A stretch of 64,000 nt of DNA, taken from Callipepla californica brunnescens. Lineage: Eukaryota > Chordata > Aves > Galliformes > Odontophoridae. Shown piece after piece: positions 1-11,099 of this stretch. Each line of letters starts with the position of its first letter. Position 1 is the stretch's first letter. The stretch covers positions 75,001 through 139,000 of the forward strand of contig JALIRH010000125.1 in NCBI GenBank assembly GCA_023055505.1, given 5' to 3'. The notes beneath the pieces were generated by a model. That model did no database searches and was not told the DNA's origin. It worked only from the letters and a program-made list of their open reading frames with translations. Made by a program: the position numbers and the translations under genes.

Positions 1-108
1 GCCCCGCCCCTCCCCCGCTGCCGCTGCCGCTGCCGCTGCCCCTGCCCAGCCCCACCCCCAAAGCTCACAGTGCCTCCCGTACAGCCGCCGCCGCCGCTCC
101 AACGTGCG

Positions 109-122
109 GTTTCCGCGGCAAC
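109..122. promoter_or_regulatory. RFX X-box-like palindrome 1
   Basis: GTTTCCGCGGCAAC fits the palindromic X-box pattern GTTNCCNNGGNAAC bound by RFX factors. It is the first of three matches in the CpG island. Binding is inferred from the motif alone. Confidence 0.5.
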
Positions 123-156
123 GGAGCCGCCGCCGCCGCCGCCGCTCCAACGTGCG

Positions 157-170
157 GTTTCCGCGGCAAC
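157..170. promoter_or_regulatory. RFX X-box-like palindrome 2
   Basis: Second exact match to GTTNCCNNGGNAAC, identical to the first copy and 48 bp downstream, carried by the tandem unit. Confidence 0.5.
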
Positions 171-231
171 GGAGCCGCCGCCGCCGCCGCCGCTCCAATG
201 CGCGGTTTCCGCAGTTTCCGCAGTTTCCGCG

Positions 232-245
232 GTTCCCACGGCAAC
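232..245. promoter_or_regulatory. RFX X-box-like palindrome 3
   Basis: GTTCCCACGGCAAC also satisfies GTTNCCNNGGNAAC although its centre differs from copies 1 and 2. The half-sites are kept while the surrounding repeat has changed, which is mildly suggestive of constraint. Confidence 0.45.
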
Positions 246-446
246 GGAGCCGCCGCCGCCGCCGCCGCCGCCGCTCCAACGCGCGGTTTCCGCGGTTTCC
301 GCGGCGCCGCCACCGCCGCCGCCATAGTACTCCACCGCTCCGTTCATCTGCGGGGGGGGGGGGACTTCCGTTTCCGGCTTCCGGGACCGGCGCACGCGTA
401 GTGCTATTCCCAGAGCCGCGCGCAGTGGGGGTGGGGCTGTTCGGCC

Positions 447-523
447 ATGGCGTTGGCGGGGGGGGGAGGTCGCGCAACGTGGAGCTCCTGGGGGAGCTAC
501 AGCGGCTGCTCGCGCACACGCAG
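447..523 (+). CDS. Probable first coding exon of an unidentified host gene
   Basis: An ATG in strong context (GGCCATGG) opens a short G-rich segment. It is followed by a stretch that reads NVELLGELQRLLAHTQ in another frame and looks like a normal leucine-rich amphipathic helix. The exon would end at CAG|GTGGGA (GT at 524), a good splice donor. The ATG frame and the helix frame differ by two positions, and a run of nine G at 458-466 lies between them. One G more, or two fewer, would bring them into one frame. This may be a homopolymer sequencing error, a polymorphism, or a genuine break. The upstream island and X-box-like sites support a promoter here. I do not recognise the protein and see no certain second exon. 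The next 22 kb is nearly all tandem repeat. Confidence 0.45.
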
Positions 524-845
524 GTGGGAAAGGGGAGGGGGGGAGGAGTGGGGTGGCGGAGGGAGAAGGGGGGAATAGGGTGTGGGTGGGGTGGGGCGGA
601 GTTGGGTGAGGGACGGGGATGTGGGGCTGGGGTTGGGGCTAATGGGGCTCGATGCTCGGTTCTAAGTCCGGGTGCTCAGTTAGGGGTCTGAAGGCTCTGT
701 TATGGGGCTGGGGCTGCAGATGTGGGGTCGGGGTTGTGGGTCCGGGGCCGTCGATGTGGGGGAGGGATCAGCCAGTCCTCATTGGTGGGCAACCATGGAA
801 GGGGCGAGGACTCCAACAAAAGAAGCGGGGGGAAACCAGCAGCCC
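524..845 (+). other. G-rich intron-like sequence
   Basis: After the predicted donor the plus strand is G-rich (runs of GGGG, TGGGG) with no clear coding signal. Avian microchromosome introns often look like this. It merges into the 11-bp minisatellite at about 846. Confidence 0.4.
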
Positions 846-3800
846 CACTGCTGCCCCATAGCCTCCTCATAGCTGCCCCACTGCAGCCCCATAGCTGCCC
901 CATGGCTGCCCCACTGTTGCCCCGCTGCCACCCCATAGCCACCCCACTGCTGCCCCATAGCTGCCCCACTACTGCCTCATAGTGGCCCCATAGCCTCCTC
1001 AGAGCTGCCCGATAGCTGCCTCATAGCCACCAGATAGCCGCCCCATAGCTGCTCCATAGCCTCCCCATAGCCTCCTCATAGCTGCTACACTGCTGCACCA
1101 TAGCTGCTCCATGGCTGTATAATAGCCGCCCGATAGCTGCCCCACGGCTTCCCAATAGCTGCCCAATAGCTGCCCGACTACTGCCACATAGCCGCTCTAT
1201 ACCTGCCCAATAGCCTCCTCATAGCTGTCCCACTGCAGCCCCATACCGGCCCCATGGCTGCCCCATTGCTGCCACATAGCCACCCCACTGCTGCCCCATA
1301 GCTGCCCCACTACTGCCTCATAGCGGCCTCATAGCCTCCTCAGAGCTGCTCGATATCTGCATCACTGCTGCCTTAGAGCCGCCCCATAGCTGCCCCACTG
1401 CTGCCCCATTGCTGCCTCACTGCAGCCCCATAGCTGCCAATGGCTGCCCCATAACCTCCTCATAGCTGCCCCACTGCTGCCCCATAGCCGCCCCATAGCT
1501 GCCCCACTGCTAACTTATAGTTGCCCCACTACTGCCCCATAGCTTCCCCACTGCTGCTCCACAGCCGCCCCAAAGCCTGCTCACAGCTGCCCCACTGCTG
1601 CCCCATATCTGCCTCATGGCTGCCTCATAGCCGCACCATAGCTGCCCCACTGCTGCCCCGTGTCTGCCTCATGGCTGCCTCATAGCCGCACCATAGCTGC
1701 CCCACTGCTGTCCCATAGCTGCCCTATAGCTTCCTCGTAGCTGCCCCACTGCTGCCCCATAGATGCAAAATGGCTGCCTCATAGCCGCTCCGTAGCTGCC
1801 CCACTGCTGCCCTATAGCATTTCCATAGCCTCTTCATAGCTGCCTCACTGCTGCCCCACAGCCACCCCATGGCTGCCTCATACCTGCCCCATAGCTGCCT
1901 CCTAGCCGCTCCATACATGCCCCATAGTCTCCCTATAGCGTCCTCATTGCTGCCCCACTACTGCCCCATAGCTGCCCCACTACTGCGTTATTGCTGCCCC
2001 ACTGCTGCCCCATAGCTGCCCCATAACGTCCTCATAGCTGCCCCATACCTGCCTCACTGCTGCCCAATAGGTGCCCAAAGGCTGCCTAATAGCCGCCCCA
2101 TAGCTGCCCCACTGCTTCCCAATAGCTGCCTTATATCTGCCCGACTGCTGCCCCATAGCTGCCTCATAGCCTCCCCATAGTCTCCTCATAGTTGCCCACA
2201 CTGCTGCCCCATAGCCTTCCCATAGCTGCCTTAGCTGCCCCACTGCTGCCCCATATCTGCCCCATAGCCTCCTCAAGGCCTCCTCATAGCTAACCCATAG
2301 CTGCCTCACTCGTGCCCCATAGCTGCCTCTCTGCTGCCCCATAGCTGCCCCATAGCCTCCTCATAGCTGCCTCACTGCTGCCCCATATCTGCCCAACTTC
2401 TGCCTAATTGCTGCCTCACTGCTGCACCATAGCTGCCCTACGGCTGCCTCATAGTTGCCCCATAGCTGTCTCATAGCCACCCGATAGCTGCCTCCATAGC
2501 CTTCTCGTAGCTTCCTTACTGCTGCCCCATAGCTGCACCGTGGCTGCCCCATAACTGCACCGTGGCTGCCTCATAGCCGTTACATATCTGCCCCATAGCC
2601 TCCCCATAGCCTCCCCATAGCTTCCTCATAGCTGCCTCACTGCTACCCCATAGCTCCCTCGCTGCTTCCCCATAGGTGCCCCATGGCTACCTCATAGCTG
2701 CCCCACTGCTGTCCCATAGCTGCCCCATGGCTGCCTCATAGCCACCCCATAGCTGACCCACTGCTGCCTCATAGCCACCCCATAGCTGACCCACCGCTGC
2801 CTCATAGCTGCTCCACTACTGCCCCATAGCTGCCTCACTGGTTTCTCATACCTACCCCATGGCTGCCTCATAACCTCACCATAGCTGCCCCACTACTGCC
2901 CCATAGCCACCCCGTCGCTGCCCCATAGCCTCCCCATACTTGCCCCATAGCTGTCTCACTGCTGCCCCATAGCTGCCCCATGGCTGCCTCATAGCCGTCC
3001 AATAGCTGCCCGACTACTGCCCCATAGCTGCCTCATAGCCTCCCCATAGTCTCCTCATAGTTGCCCACACTGCTGCCCCATAGCCTCCCCATAGCTGCCT
3101 TAGCTGCCCCACTGCTGCACCACATCTGCCCCATAGCCTCCTCATAGCTGACCCATAGCTGCTTGATAAGTGCCTCATACCTGTTCTATAACTGCCTCAC
3201 TGCTGCCCCATAGCTGCCCCATAGTTTCCTCAGAGCCTCCTCATATTTGCCCCACTGCTGCCCCGTAGCTGCCTTACTACTGCCCCATACCTGCCTCACT
3301 GCTGCCCCATAGCTTCCCCGTCGCTGCCTCATAGCCGCCCCATTGCTGCCCCATGGCTTCCCAATAGCATCCTCAAAGCTGCCCCATTGCTTCCCCTTAG
3401 CTTCCTCACTGCTGCCCCATAGCTACCCCACTACTGCCCCATAGCCGCCCCGTAGCCTCAAAGCTGCCCCACTGCTGCCCCATGGCTGCCTCTTTGTTGC
3501 CCCATACCTGCCCCACTGCTGCCCTATAGCCACCCCATAGCTGCCTCACTTCTGCCCCATAACTGCCTCATATCCTCCCCATAGCCTCCTCATAGATGCC
3601 TCACTGCTACACAATAGCTGCCCCACAGCTGCCCCATAGCTGCCTCACTGCAGCCCCACAGCTACTTTTTGTCTGCCTCAAAGATGCCCCATAGCTTCCT
3701 CATGGCCTTCCCATAGTCTCATCATAGCTGCCCCACTGCTGCCCCAAAGCTGCCTTACTACTGCCCCTTGCTGCCCCAAGGCTCGCTTATAGCTACACCA

Positions 3801-4877
3801 TAGCTGTTTCACTACTGCCACATAGCTGCCCCATGGCTGCCCCATAGCTGCTCAACTGCTGCCCCATAGTCGCCCCATAGCTGCCCCACTGCTGCCCCAT
3901 ACCTGCTTCATAGCCTCCCCATAGTCTCCTCCTGCTACCCCACTGCTGCCCCATAGCTGCTCCATAGCCTCTCAAGAGACTCCTCATAGCTGCCCCACTT
4001 CAGCCCCATAGCCGCCCCATAGCTGCCTCACTGCTGCCCCATTGCCACCCCATGGCTGCCTAATAGCCGCCCCATAGCTGTCCCACTGCTGCCCCATAGC
4101 TGCCTTATAGGTGCCCCACTACTGCCACATTGTCGCTCTATAGCTGCCCCATAGCCACCCCATAGCTGCCCCCATAGCCTTCTCAATAGCTTCCTTACTG
4201 CTGCCCATAGCTGCCCCACTGCTGCCCCATAGCTGCACCGTGGCTGCCCCATAGCCTCCCCATAGCCTCATCATAGCTGCCTCACTGCTACCCCATAGCT
4301 CCCTCGCTGCTTCCCCATAGCTGCCCCATGGCTACCTCATAGCTGCCCCATAGCTGCCCCACTACTGCCCCATAGCCACCCCATAGCTGCCTCACTGCTC
4401 CCCCATAGCTACATTTTGTCTGCCTCAGAGCTGCCCCATCGCTTCCCCATGGCCTTCCCATAGCCTCGTCATAGCTGCCAAACTACTGACCCATAGCTGC
4501 TTCACTACTGCCCCATAGCTGCCCAATGGCTTCCCCATAGCCACCCTATAGCTGCCCAACTACTGCCCCATAGCCTCCCCATAGCTGCCTCACTGCTCCC
4601 CCATAGCTGCCCCATGTCTGCCTCATCGCCGCCCCATAGCTGCCCCATAGCCTCTCGATAGCTGACCCATAGCTGCCCCATAGCCTCCTCATAGCTGCCT
4701 CACTGCTGCCTGATTGCTGCCTCACTTCTGCCCCATAGCTGCCCAATGGCTTCCTCATAGCCGCCCCATAGCTGCCCCACTGCTGCCCCATAGCTGCCTT
4801 ATAGCTGCCCTACTACTGCCCCATAGCTGCCCCACTGCTGCCCAATAGCTGCCCCATAGCTTCCCCATAGCCTCCTC
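846..4877. repeat. Minisatellite of 11-bp units (CTGCCCCATAG / CTGCCCCACTG)
   Basis: Four kilobases of imperfect tandem repeat. The commonest units are CTGCCCCATAG, CTGCCCCACTG and CCTCCTCATAG, all 11 bp. C is concentrated on the plus strand. Read on the minus strand, units give stop-poor pseudo-protein of the MGQLWGSYGAA type, which explains several open frames of 60-120 codons. No unique sequence is seen inside it. Confidence 0.95.
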
Positions 4878-7180
4878 ATACCTTTCTTTTCTCTTATTCT
4901 GGCATTCTGACATTCTGACATTGTGACATTCTGAGATACTCTCATTGTCACATTGCAACATTGTTACATTCTAATATTCTCCCATTCTGAACTTCTGGAA
5001 TTATGACAACCTGCCATTGTGACATTCTCCCATTCTGACATTATGACATTCTAATATTCTCACATTCTGAAGTTCTGGCATTATGACAACCTGCCCTTGT
5101 GCTATTTTCACATTCTGACATTCTGACATTCTAGCATTGTGACATAGTGACATTCTGGAATTGTGACAACCTGTCATTCTGACATTCTGTCATTGTGATA
5201 CTCTCACATTCTGCTATTGTGACATTCAGATATTTGGACATTCTGAAATTCTGGAATTGTGACATTCTGAAATTCTGGAAATGTGACAATCTGTCATTCT
5301 CACATTGTGACAATGCAAAATTCTGATACTGTGAAATTCTGACTCTCTCTCATTGTGACATTGTGAGATTCTCACATCGTGGCATTGTGGCATTCTCACT
5401 TTCTCACGTTCTGACATGTTAACATTGTGACATTCTAACATTCTCTCATTGTGATTTTCGGCCATATTTATCATCTGACATTGTGACGTTCTGTCACAGT
5501 CATATGTTGTCATTGTGACATTCTATCTTCATGACATACTGATATTGTGACTTTGTGGCATTGTGATACACTGACATTCTGAAATTGTGGCAATCTGTCT
5601 TTGTGACTCTGTGACATTCTCCAATTCTGACATTCTCACATTCTAACGTTCTCACATTGTGTCATTCGGTCATTGTCATATTCTCACTTTCTGATATTCT
5701 CTCATTGTGATATCGTGACGTTGTGACAATTTGACATTCTGACATTAAGACATTCCGACATCATGAGATTCTCTCTTTCTCTCATTCTGACATTTTGACA
5801 TTGTGACATTCTCACTTTCTCATATTCTGCCATTCTGATATTCTGGCATTGTGACATTCTGAGATACTCACATTGTAACATTGTGACATTGTGACATTCT
5901 AATATTCTCACCTTCTGAAGTTCTGGCATTATGACAATCTGCCATTGTGATATTCTCACTTTCTGATATTATGACATTCTAGCGTTGTGACATAGTGAAA
6001 TTGTGACATTGTGACATTCAGACATGTTGACATTCTGAAATTCTGGAATTGTGACAACCTGTCATTCTCACATTGTGACAATGCAACATTCTGATATTGT
6101 GACATGATGACATTGTGACACTGTGACATTCTGAAATTCTAACTCTCCCTCATTCTGACGTTCAGACATTCTCACATTGTGACATTGTAAAACTCTGACT
6201 CTCTCTCATGGTGACATTCAGACATTCACACATTTTGACATTCTGACATTCTGACATTCTCACAATGTGTCATTCGGTCATTGCCATATTCTCACTTTCT
6301 GATATTCTCTCATTGTGATATTGTGACGTTGTGACAATTTGACATTCTGACGTTAAGACATTCTGACATCATGACATTCTCTCCCTCATTCTGACATTTT
6401 GACATTGTGACATTCTGAGATACTCTCATGGTGACATTGTGACATTGTGGCATTCTAATATTCTCACCTTCTGATGTTCTGGCATTATGACAATCTGCCA
6501 TTGTGTTGTTCTCACCTTGTGACATTGTGACATTCTAGCATTTTGACAATGCGTCATTCTGACGTTGTGACATAGTGACATTCTGGAATTTGGAAAATCT
6601 TTCATTCTGACATTCTGTCATTGTGACATTCTCAGAATCTGACATTGTGACATTCTGATATTTTCACATTCTGAAATTCTGTAATCGTGACAATCTGTCA
6701 TTCTCCCATTGTGGTATTTGTGACGTTCTTACACTGTTACATATTGATATTCTGACCTTGAGACATTGCGACATTGTGACATAGTGATATTCTGTCATTC
6801 TGACATTTTGACATTCTCACATTCTCACTTTCTTACATTGTGACACTCGGTCATTGTGATATTCTCTCTTTTTCATCTCCTCTTATTGTGACTTTCTGAC
6901 ACAGTCATATTCCCTAATCTTGTAGTTGTGACACAGTGAAGATTTGACATTCTGACATTAAGACACTCTGACATCATGACATTCTCACTTTCTCCCATTC
7001 TGACATGTTGACATTGTTGCATTCTAACATTCTCTCATTGCTATATTCTGACATATTTCTATTCTGTCATTGTGACATTCTCTCACAGACACATGCTGCC
7101 ATTTTGACATTCTATCGTTGTGACATTCTGACATTGTGACATTCTGAGATACTCTCATGGTGACATTCTGACATTCTAAT

Positions 7181-7513
7181 TGTATGGGAACTGTTGAATC
7201 ATGGCCTGAACCACTGATTGATCACCTGAGGCAAGCCCTGAGTCAGCTGCAGGGGCACAAGTGAGTGTGATTGGAAGGGGTGGAGTTTGACTCCACCTCT
7301 GCCAAGACCCCATTTAAGGGCTGACCTCCAGCAGGGAAGGTTCTCTTGTTAGAGATCCCTCCCTTTTGGAGTTATTAGCGAGCCTCGACCATCATCAAGG
7401 TGAGCTCCTCTCTTTTCTTCTTGTTTGTATACCATTTTCTTAAGCCTACCTAAAATATACCGCCTTTCGCACAATTTCCATGGAGTGCTTTTTTGGGGGT
7501 TATTTGCCCTATA
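7181..7513 (+). mobile_element. Solo LTR, 333 bp, with 5-bp target duplication CTAAT
   Basis: Unique sequence interrupts the 8-bp array. It begins TGTATGGG and ends CCCTATA, imperfect inverted termini close to the TG...CA of retroviral LTRs (the last CA appears mutated to TA). CTAAT at 7176-7180 is repeated at 7514-7518. There is no coding sequence. A TTTAAGGG element near 7313 may be a TATA-like site, so plus orientation is tentative. The family is not identified. Confidence 0.7.
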
Positions 7514-8788
7514 CTAATATTCTGACTTTCTCACATCGTGACATTCAGTCACTGTCATAATTCTCACTTTCTGATATTCTCTTACTGTGCTATTGTGGCC
7601 TTGTGACAAGTTGACATTCTGACTTCATGACATTCTCTCTTTCCCTCATTCTGACATTGTGACATTGTCACGTTCTGACATTCGGTCGTTGTGATATTCT
7701 CACTTTTTCATATTCTCTCTTTGTGACATTGTGACACAGTCATATTCCCTGATTTTGTAATTCTGATATTCTGACGTTCTGACATTCTGACATTCTCACA
7801 ATGTGTCATTCATTCACTGGCATATTCTCACTTTCTGATATTCTCTCATTGTGATATTGTGACTTTGTGACAATTTGACATTCTGACATCATGACATTCT
7901 CTCTTTCCCTCATTCTGATATTCTGACATTGGGACATTCTCACTTTCTCGTATTCTGACATTCTGATATATCAATAATCTGTAATTGCGACATTCTCTCA
8001 TTGTGGCATTGTGACATTCTCTCATTCTGACACTGAAATTCTGAGATTTGTGATATTGTGACGTTCTCATACTGTGACATTCAGGCACTCTCACATTGGT
8101 ACATTCTGACGTTATGACATTTTGATGTTGTGACATTCACTCACTCCCATTCTGGCGTTTTCACATTCTGACATTCTCACAATCTGGCATTCTAAAATTG
8201 TGGCCATCTCTCATTGTGACATTCACTCATTCTCACATTCTGATAGTTTGACAGTCTCTCTTGGTGACATTTTGAGGTTCTCTCGTTGTGACATTGTGAT
8301 ATTCTGACCTTCTGATGTTCTGACATTTTGACATTATAGCATTGTGACACTCTGACATTCTCTCCTTGTGACATTCTGACATTCCGATATTTTGACTTTC
8401 TCTCATTACCACATTCTGACATTCTGAAACTGTGGGAATCTGTCATTCTGACATTCTGTCATTGTGATATTTGGACTTTGTGACATTTTGACATTTTGAA
8501 GTTCTGACATTCTGAGATACTCTCATTGTGACACTGTGACATTGTCATTCACTTGGTGTTATTATCTCTCATTGTGACGTTGTGACATTTTGATATTCCC
8601 CGATTTTCTAATTGCGACATTCTGACATTCGGTCATTGTGATGTTCTCACTTTTTCATATTCTCTCATTGTGATGTTTTGACACAGTGTCACGCTCCAAA
8701 ATAAAGGAGGGAGATGAGGTTCTTTATATGTATGTGTATACCCGATGGTGAGATTAAAAGGCAATGGTTCAAATTTTAGCCCAACCAG

Positions 8789-8794
8789 TTTATT
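8789..8794 (-). promoter_or_regulatory. Polyadenylation signal of the retroviral insertion
   Basis: AATAAA on the minus strand, about 100 bp before the predicted LTR end. This position fits an R/U5 boundary signal. Confidence 0.5.
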
Positions 8795-9333
8795 ACAATA
8801 AGTAGTTTTTTAGGGATATGGGGAAGGGAAGATGGGTGATAGAAAAGAGATGAAAAGCGAAGAGACTTGGCAGAAAGCAAGAAAGAGAAAGAGAGAGCAT
8901 CAGCACCGTGGATCTGGCGAGGTCCGTAGTCCGTTGGTCTCAGGAATTCGTCTGGTCTCCGCGGGGGATGGGAGAAAGCCGGGAAGTTTTGCAGCAAGCA
9001 GGCGCTGTGCAGGGGGGTTCTTCCAAAGAGGTTTTTCCCTCAGGAAAGTCTCTTCTTCAAAGTCTTTGGTTTAGTGGTGTCGAGAAAACCAACTGAGCAA
9101 CTCGACACACCAATGAGTTCTGTCAAGCGGCGCGCTGGGTACATGGGGGATTGCTTCACCAAACATGCGCACGTAAGAGAGAAATGAATAGCTATTTAAA
9201 GGTATAGCACATGCATATTCATCACATTCCAGACTCTGGTTATCGAGGGGATTAAACCTAAAGGTCAGTTTTGCTTTAAATTTTCAAACCTTGAAGGAGG
9301 AAAGCTCCTCACCATTCATGTGGGTGTTTTGTT

Positions 9334-9519
9334 TTAAGAGAGGCTTGTCTTGTAGGGACAACAGGGTGTTTCTCCTGCTTTCTTTAGCTGCCTCCGTGTT
9401 CTGGCATTAGTTTGATTTGTGCCCACCCAACACATCTGGCCCAACAGATAAATCAACAGGAGTAGTACTTTCGGTGCCATACAAGTATTATTGTCCTTTG
9501 TGATGATCAGCTTCTCCAA
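9334..9519 (-). pseudogene. Env-leader-like fragment
   Basis: Short minus-strand frame of 61 codons inside the retroviral insertion. After about 12 residues a second methionine begins a typical hydrophobic signal peptide (APKVLLLLIYLLGQMCWVG). An Asn-Gln-Thr glycosylation site and a basic RTRR stretch follow. Then a CC pair is seen and the frame stops. This resembles the leader of a retroviral envelope glycoprotein, with the remainder missing. The rest of the surface and transmembrane parts are not found in the element, so it cannot make an envelope. The alternative is an accessory frame within a long U3. Confidence 0.5.
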
Positions 9520-11099
9520 GCAGTTGTCAATTAGAGTCTTCTAGCCAGAAAGACCTCATGAAGCAAGCTTTGAGACAACAAAAGTAAAAAACAGTTGCTG
9601 TCTTTCACACACAGTCATATTCCCTGAATTTTAATTGGGAGGTTGTGACGATTTGACATTCTGACATTAAGACATTCTGACATCATGACATTCTCCCTTT
9701 CTCACATTCTGACATGTTGACATTGTGACATTCTAATATTCTCTCATTGTGACATTCTGACATTCTGACATTCTTATATTCTCACCTTCTGATGTTCTGG
9801 CATTCTGACAATCTGCCATAGTGACATTCTGACATTGTGATATTGTGATATTATGACATTGTGGCTTTGTGACTTTGTGATATTCTCGCAGTGTCAAATT
9901 CTGTGATTCTGACATTCTGAGATTGTGACATCGTGGCATTTTGGGAATCTGGCAGAGTGATATTGTGATATTCTCACATTTTGTCATTCTGACATTCTGA
10001 CAATCTGATATTGTGACATTCTCAGATTGTTACATTGCTGCGTTCTGAAATTCTCTCATTGTGACATTGTGAAGTTGTGAAATTCTGACATTATGATGTG
10101 ATGTCTTTGTTACATTCTGAGATTGTGCCAATGTTACATTCTTCTATTCAGATACATTGTGACATTCTCAACTTAGGACATTCTGATATTCTTGCATTCT
10201 GACGTTGTGACATTCTGACATTCTGAAATTCGGACATTCTCACATAATCACATTCTGACATCATTTCGTTCTCACATTCTGACATTCTGTTATTCTGACA
10301 TTCTCATATTCTCACTTTGTGACATTGTGACGTTCTGACATCCTCACGTACTGACATTCTGAAAATGCGACCTTCTGACATTGTGACACTGTAATATTCT
10401 GACTGTGAAATTTTTACCTTCTGGTATTGTGACAGTCTTTCATTTTTGCATTGTGACATTCTGACACTGTGACATTTTTAGATTCTCACATTGTGATATT
10501 TTGGCATTGTGAAATTCTAACCTTGTGACACTGACATTCTAACATTGTGATACTTTGATATTGTGACTGTCACATTCTGACACCGTTAGGGTAGGGTTAG
10601 GGTTAGGTTTAAGGGGTAGGGTAGGGACGGGGTAGGGTTAGGGTTAGATAATGGTTAGGGTAAGTATTAGGGTCAGGGTTAAGGGTAGGGTGTGAGGTAG
10701 GGTTAGGGTTTTAGGGTTAGGGTAGGGTTAGGGTTAGGTTAGGGTAGGGTTTAGGGTTAGGGTGTAGGGTTAGGGTAAGGGTAGGGTTAGGGTTAGGGGT
10801 TAAGGTTAGGGGTTAGGGTCAGGGGTTAGGTTTAGGGATAGGGTCAGGGTTAGGGTTAGAATTAGCGTAGGGTTAGGTTTAGGGTAAGGGTTAGGGTAGG
10901 GTAAGGGTTAGGGTTAGGGTTGGGTAAGGGTTAGGGGTAGGATTACGGGTAGGGTTAGTGTTACAGTTAGGGTCCATCAATAGGGTTAGCAAAGGGTTAG
11001 GTGTTAGGGTTAGGTGTTAGGGTTAGGGGTTAGGGTTAGGGTAGAACTAGGGTCCATCAATAGGGTTATGGTAGGGTTAGGGTTTAGGGTTAGGGTAGG

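Larger units (their letters stand above)
80..330. repeat. GCC-rich minisatellite, units of about 45-75 bp
   Basis: Four or so copies of a unit made of a (CCG)n run, then CTCCAA, then a GCGGTTTCCGCGG-type core. The first two cores are 48 bp apart. The third copy has an internal expansion of GTTTCCGCA. Copy number and GCC length are likely to be polymorphic. Open frames across it are low-complexity artefacts. Confidence 0.85.
1..365. promoter_or_regulatory. CpG island with GCC-rich tandem repeat
   Basis: This stretch is extremely GC and CpG rich and lies directly upstream of a strong-context ATG at 447. It contains (GCC)n runs separated by a recurring segment CTCCAACGTGCGGTTTCC. It ends in a run of 12 G at 352-363. 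A TATA box is not visible. Taken with the exon-like sequence that follows, this reads as a TATA-less CpG-island promoter and 5' untranslated region on the plus strand. The island probably begins before the window. Confidence 0.65.
8687..9609 (-). mobile_element. Retroviral insertion, long solo LTR or internally deleted provirus
   Basis: A 0.92-kb unique block splits the 8-bp array. On the plus strand it starts TGTCACG and ends TTTCACA. It is flanked by CACAG at 8682-8686 and 9610-9614, or ACACAG if 6 bp is counted. The array motif GACACAGTCATATTCCC occurs unbroken at 7732, so the uninterrupted target can be recognised. Minus orientation is supported by an AATAAA signal (TTTATT at 8789-8794), a TATA-like ATTTAAA near 9193, and a signal-peptide-bearing frame at 9334-9519. 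No gag or pol is seen. It could be an unusually long LTR or two ends of a provirus joined by deletion. Confidence 0.75.
4878..10565. repeat. Minisatellite of 8-bp units (TGACATTC / TGACATTG)
   Basis: Long AT-richer array built on TGACATTC and TGACATTG with many single-base variants. The start is abrupt after the 11-bp array and the end is abrupt at the first TTAGGG sequence. Two retroviral insertions interrupt it. A recurring variant, GACACAGTCATATTCCC (for example at 6898 and 7732), marks a longer higher-order pattern. Minus-strand frames of the MSQCQNVRMSECHN type are repeat artefacts. Confidence 0.95.

Noticed and set aside
104..691. 195-codon plus-strand frame across the CpG island
   Set aside because: Most of it is GCC-repeat translation and G-rich intron. 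Only the short NVELLGELQRLLAHTQ part looks coding, and it ends at a splice donor.
846..4877. Minus-strand frames rich in MGQLWGSYGAA
   Set aside because: Direct translations of the 11-bp unit, with frame shifts at every indel and no conserved start or end.
4878..10000. Minus-strand frames of MSQCQNVRMSECHN type
   Set aside because: Translations of the 8-bp unit. The periodic residues simply follow the DNA repeat.
4878..10565. CRISPR-like array
   Set aside because: The repeats are contiguous 8-bp units without spacers, in a vertebrate-type context.
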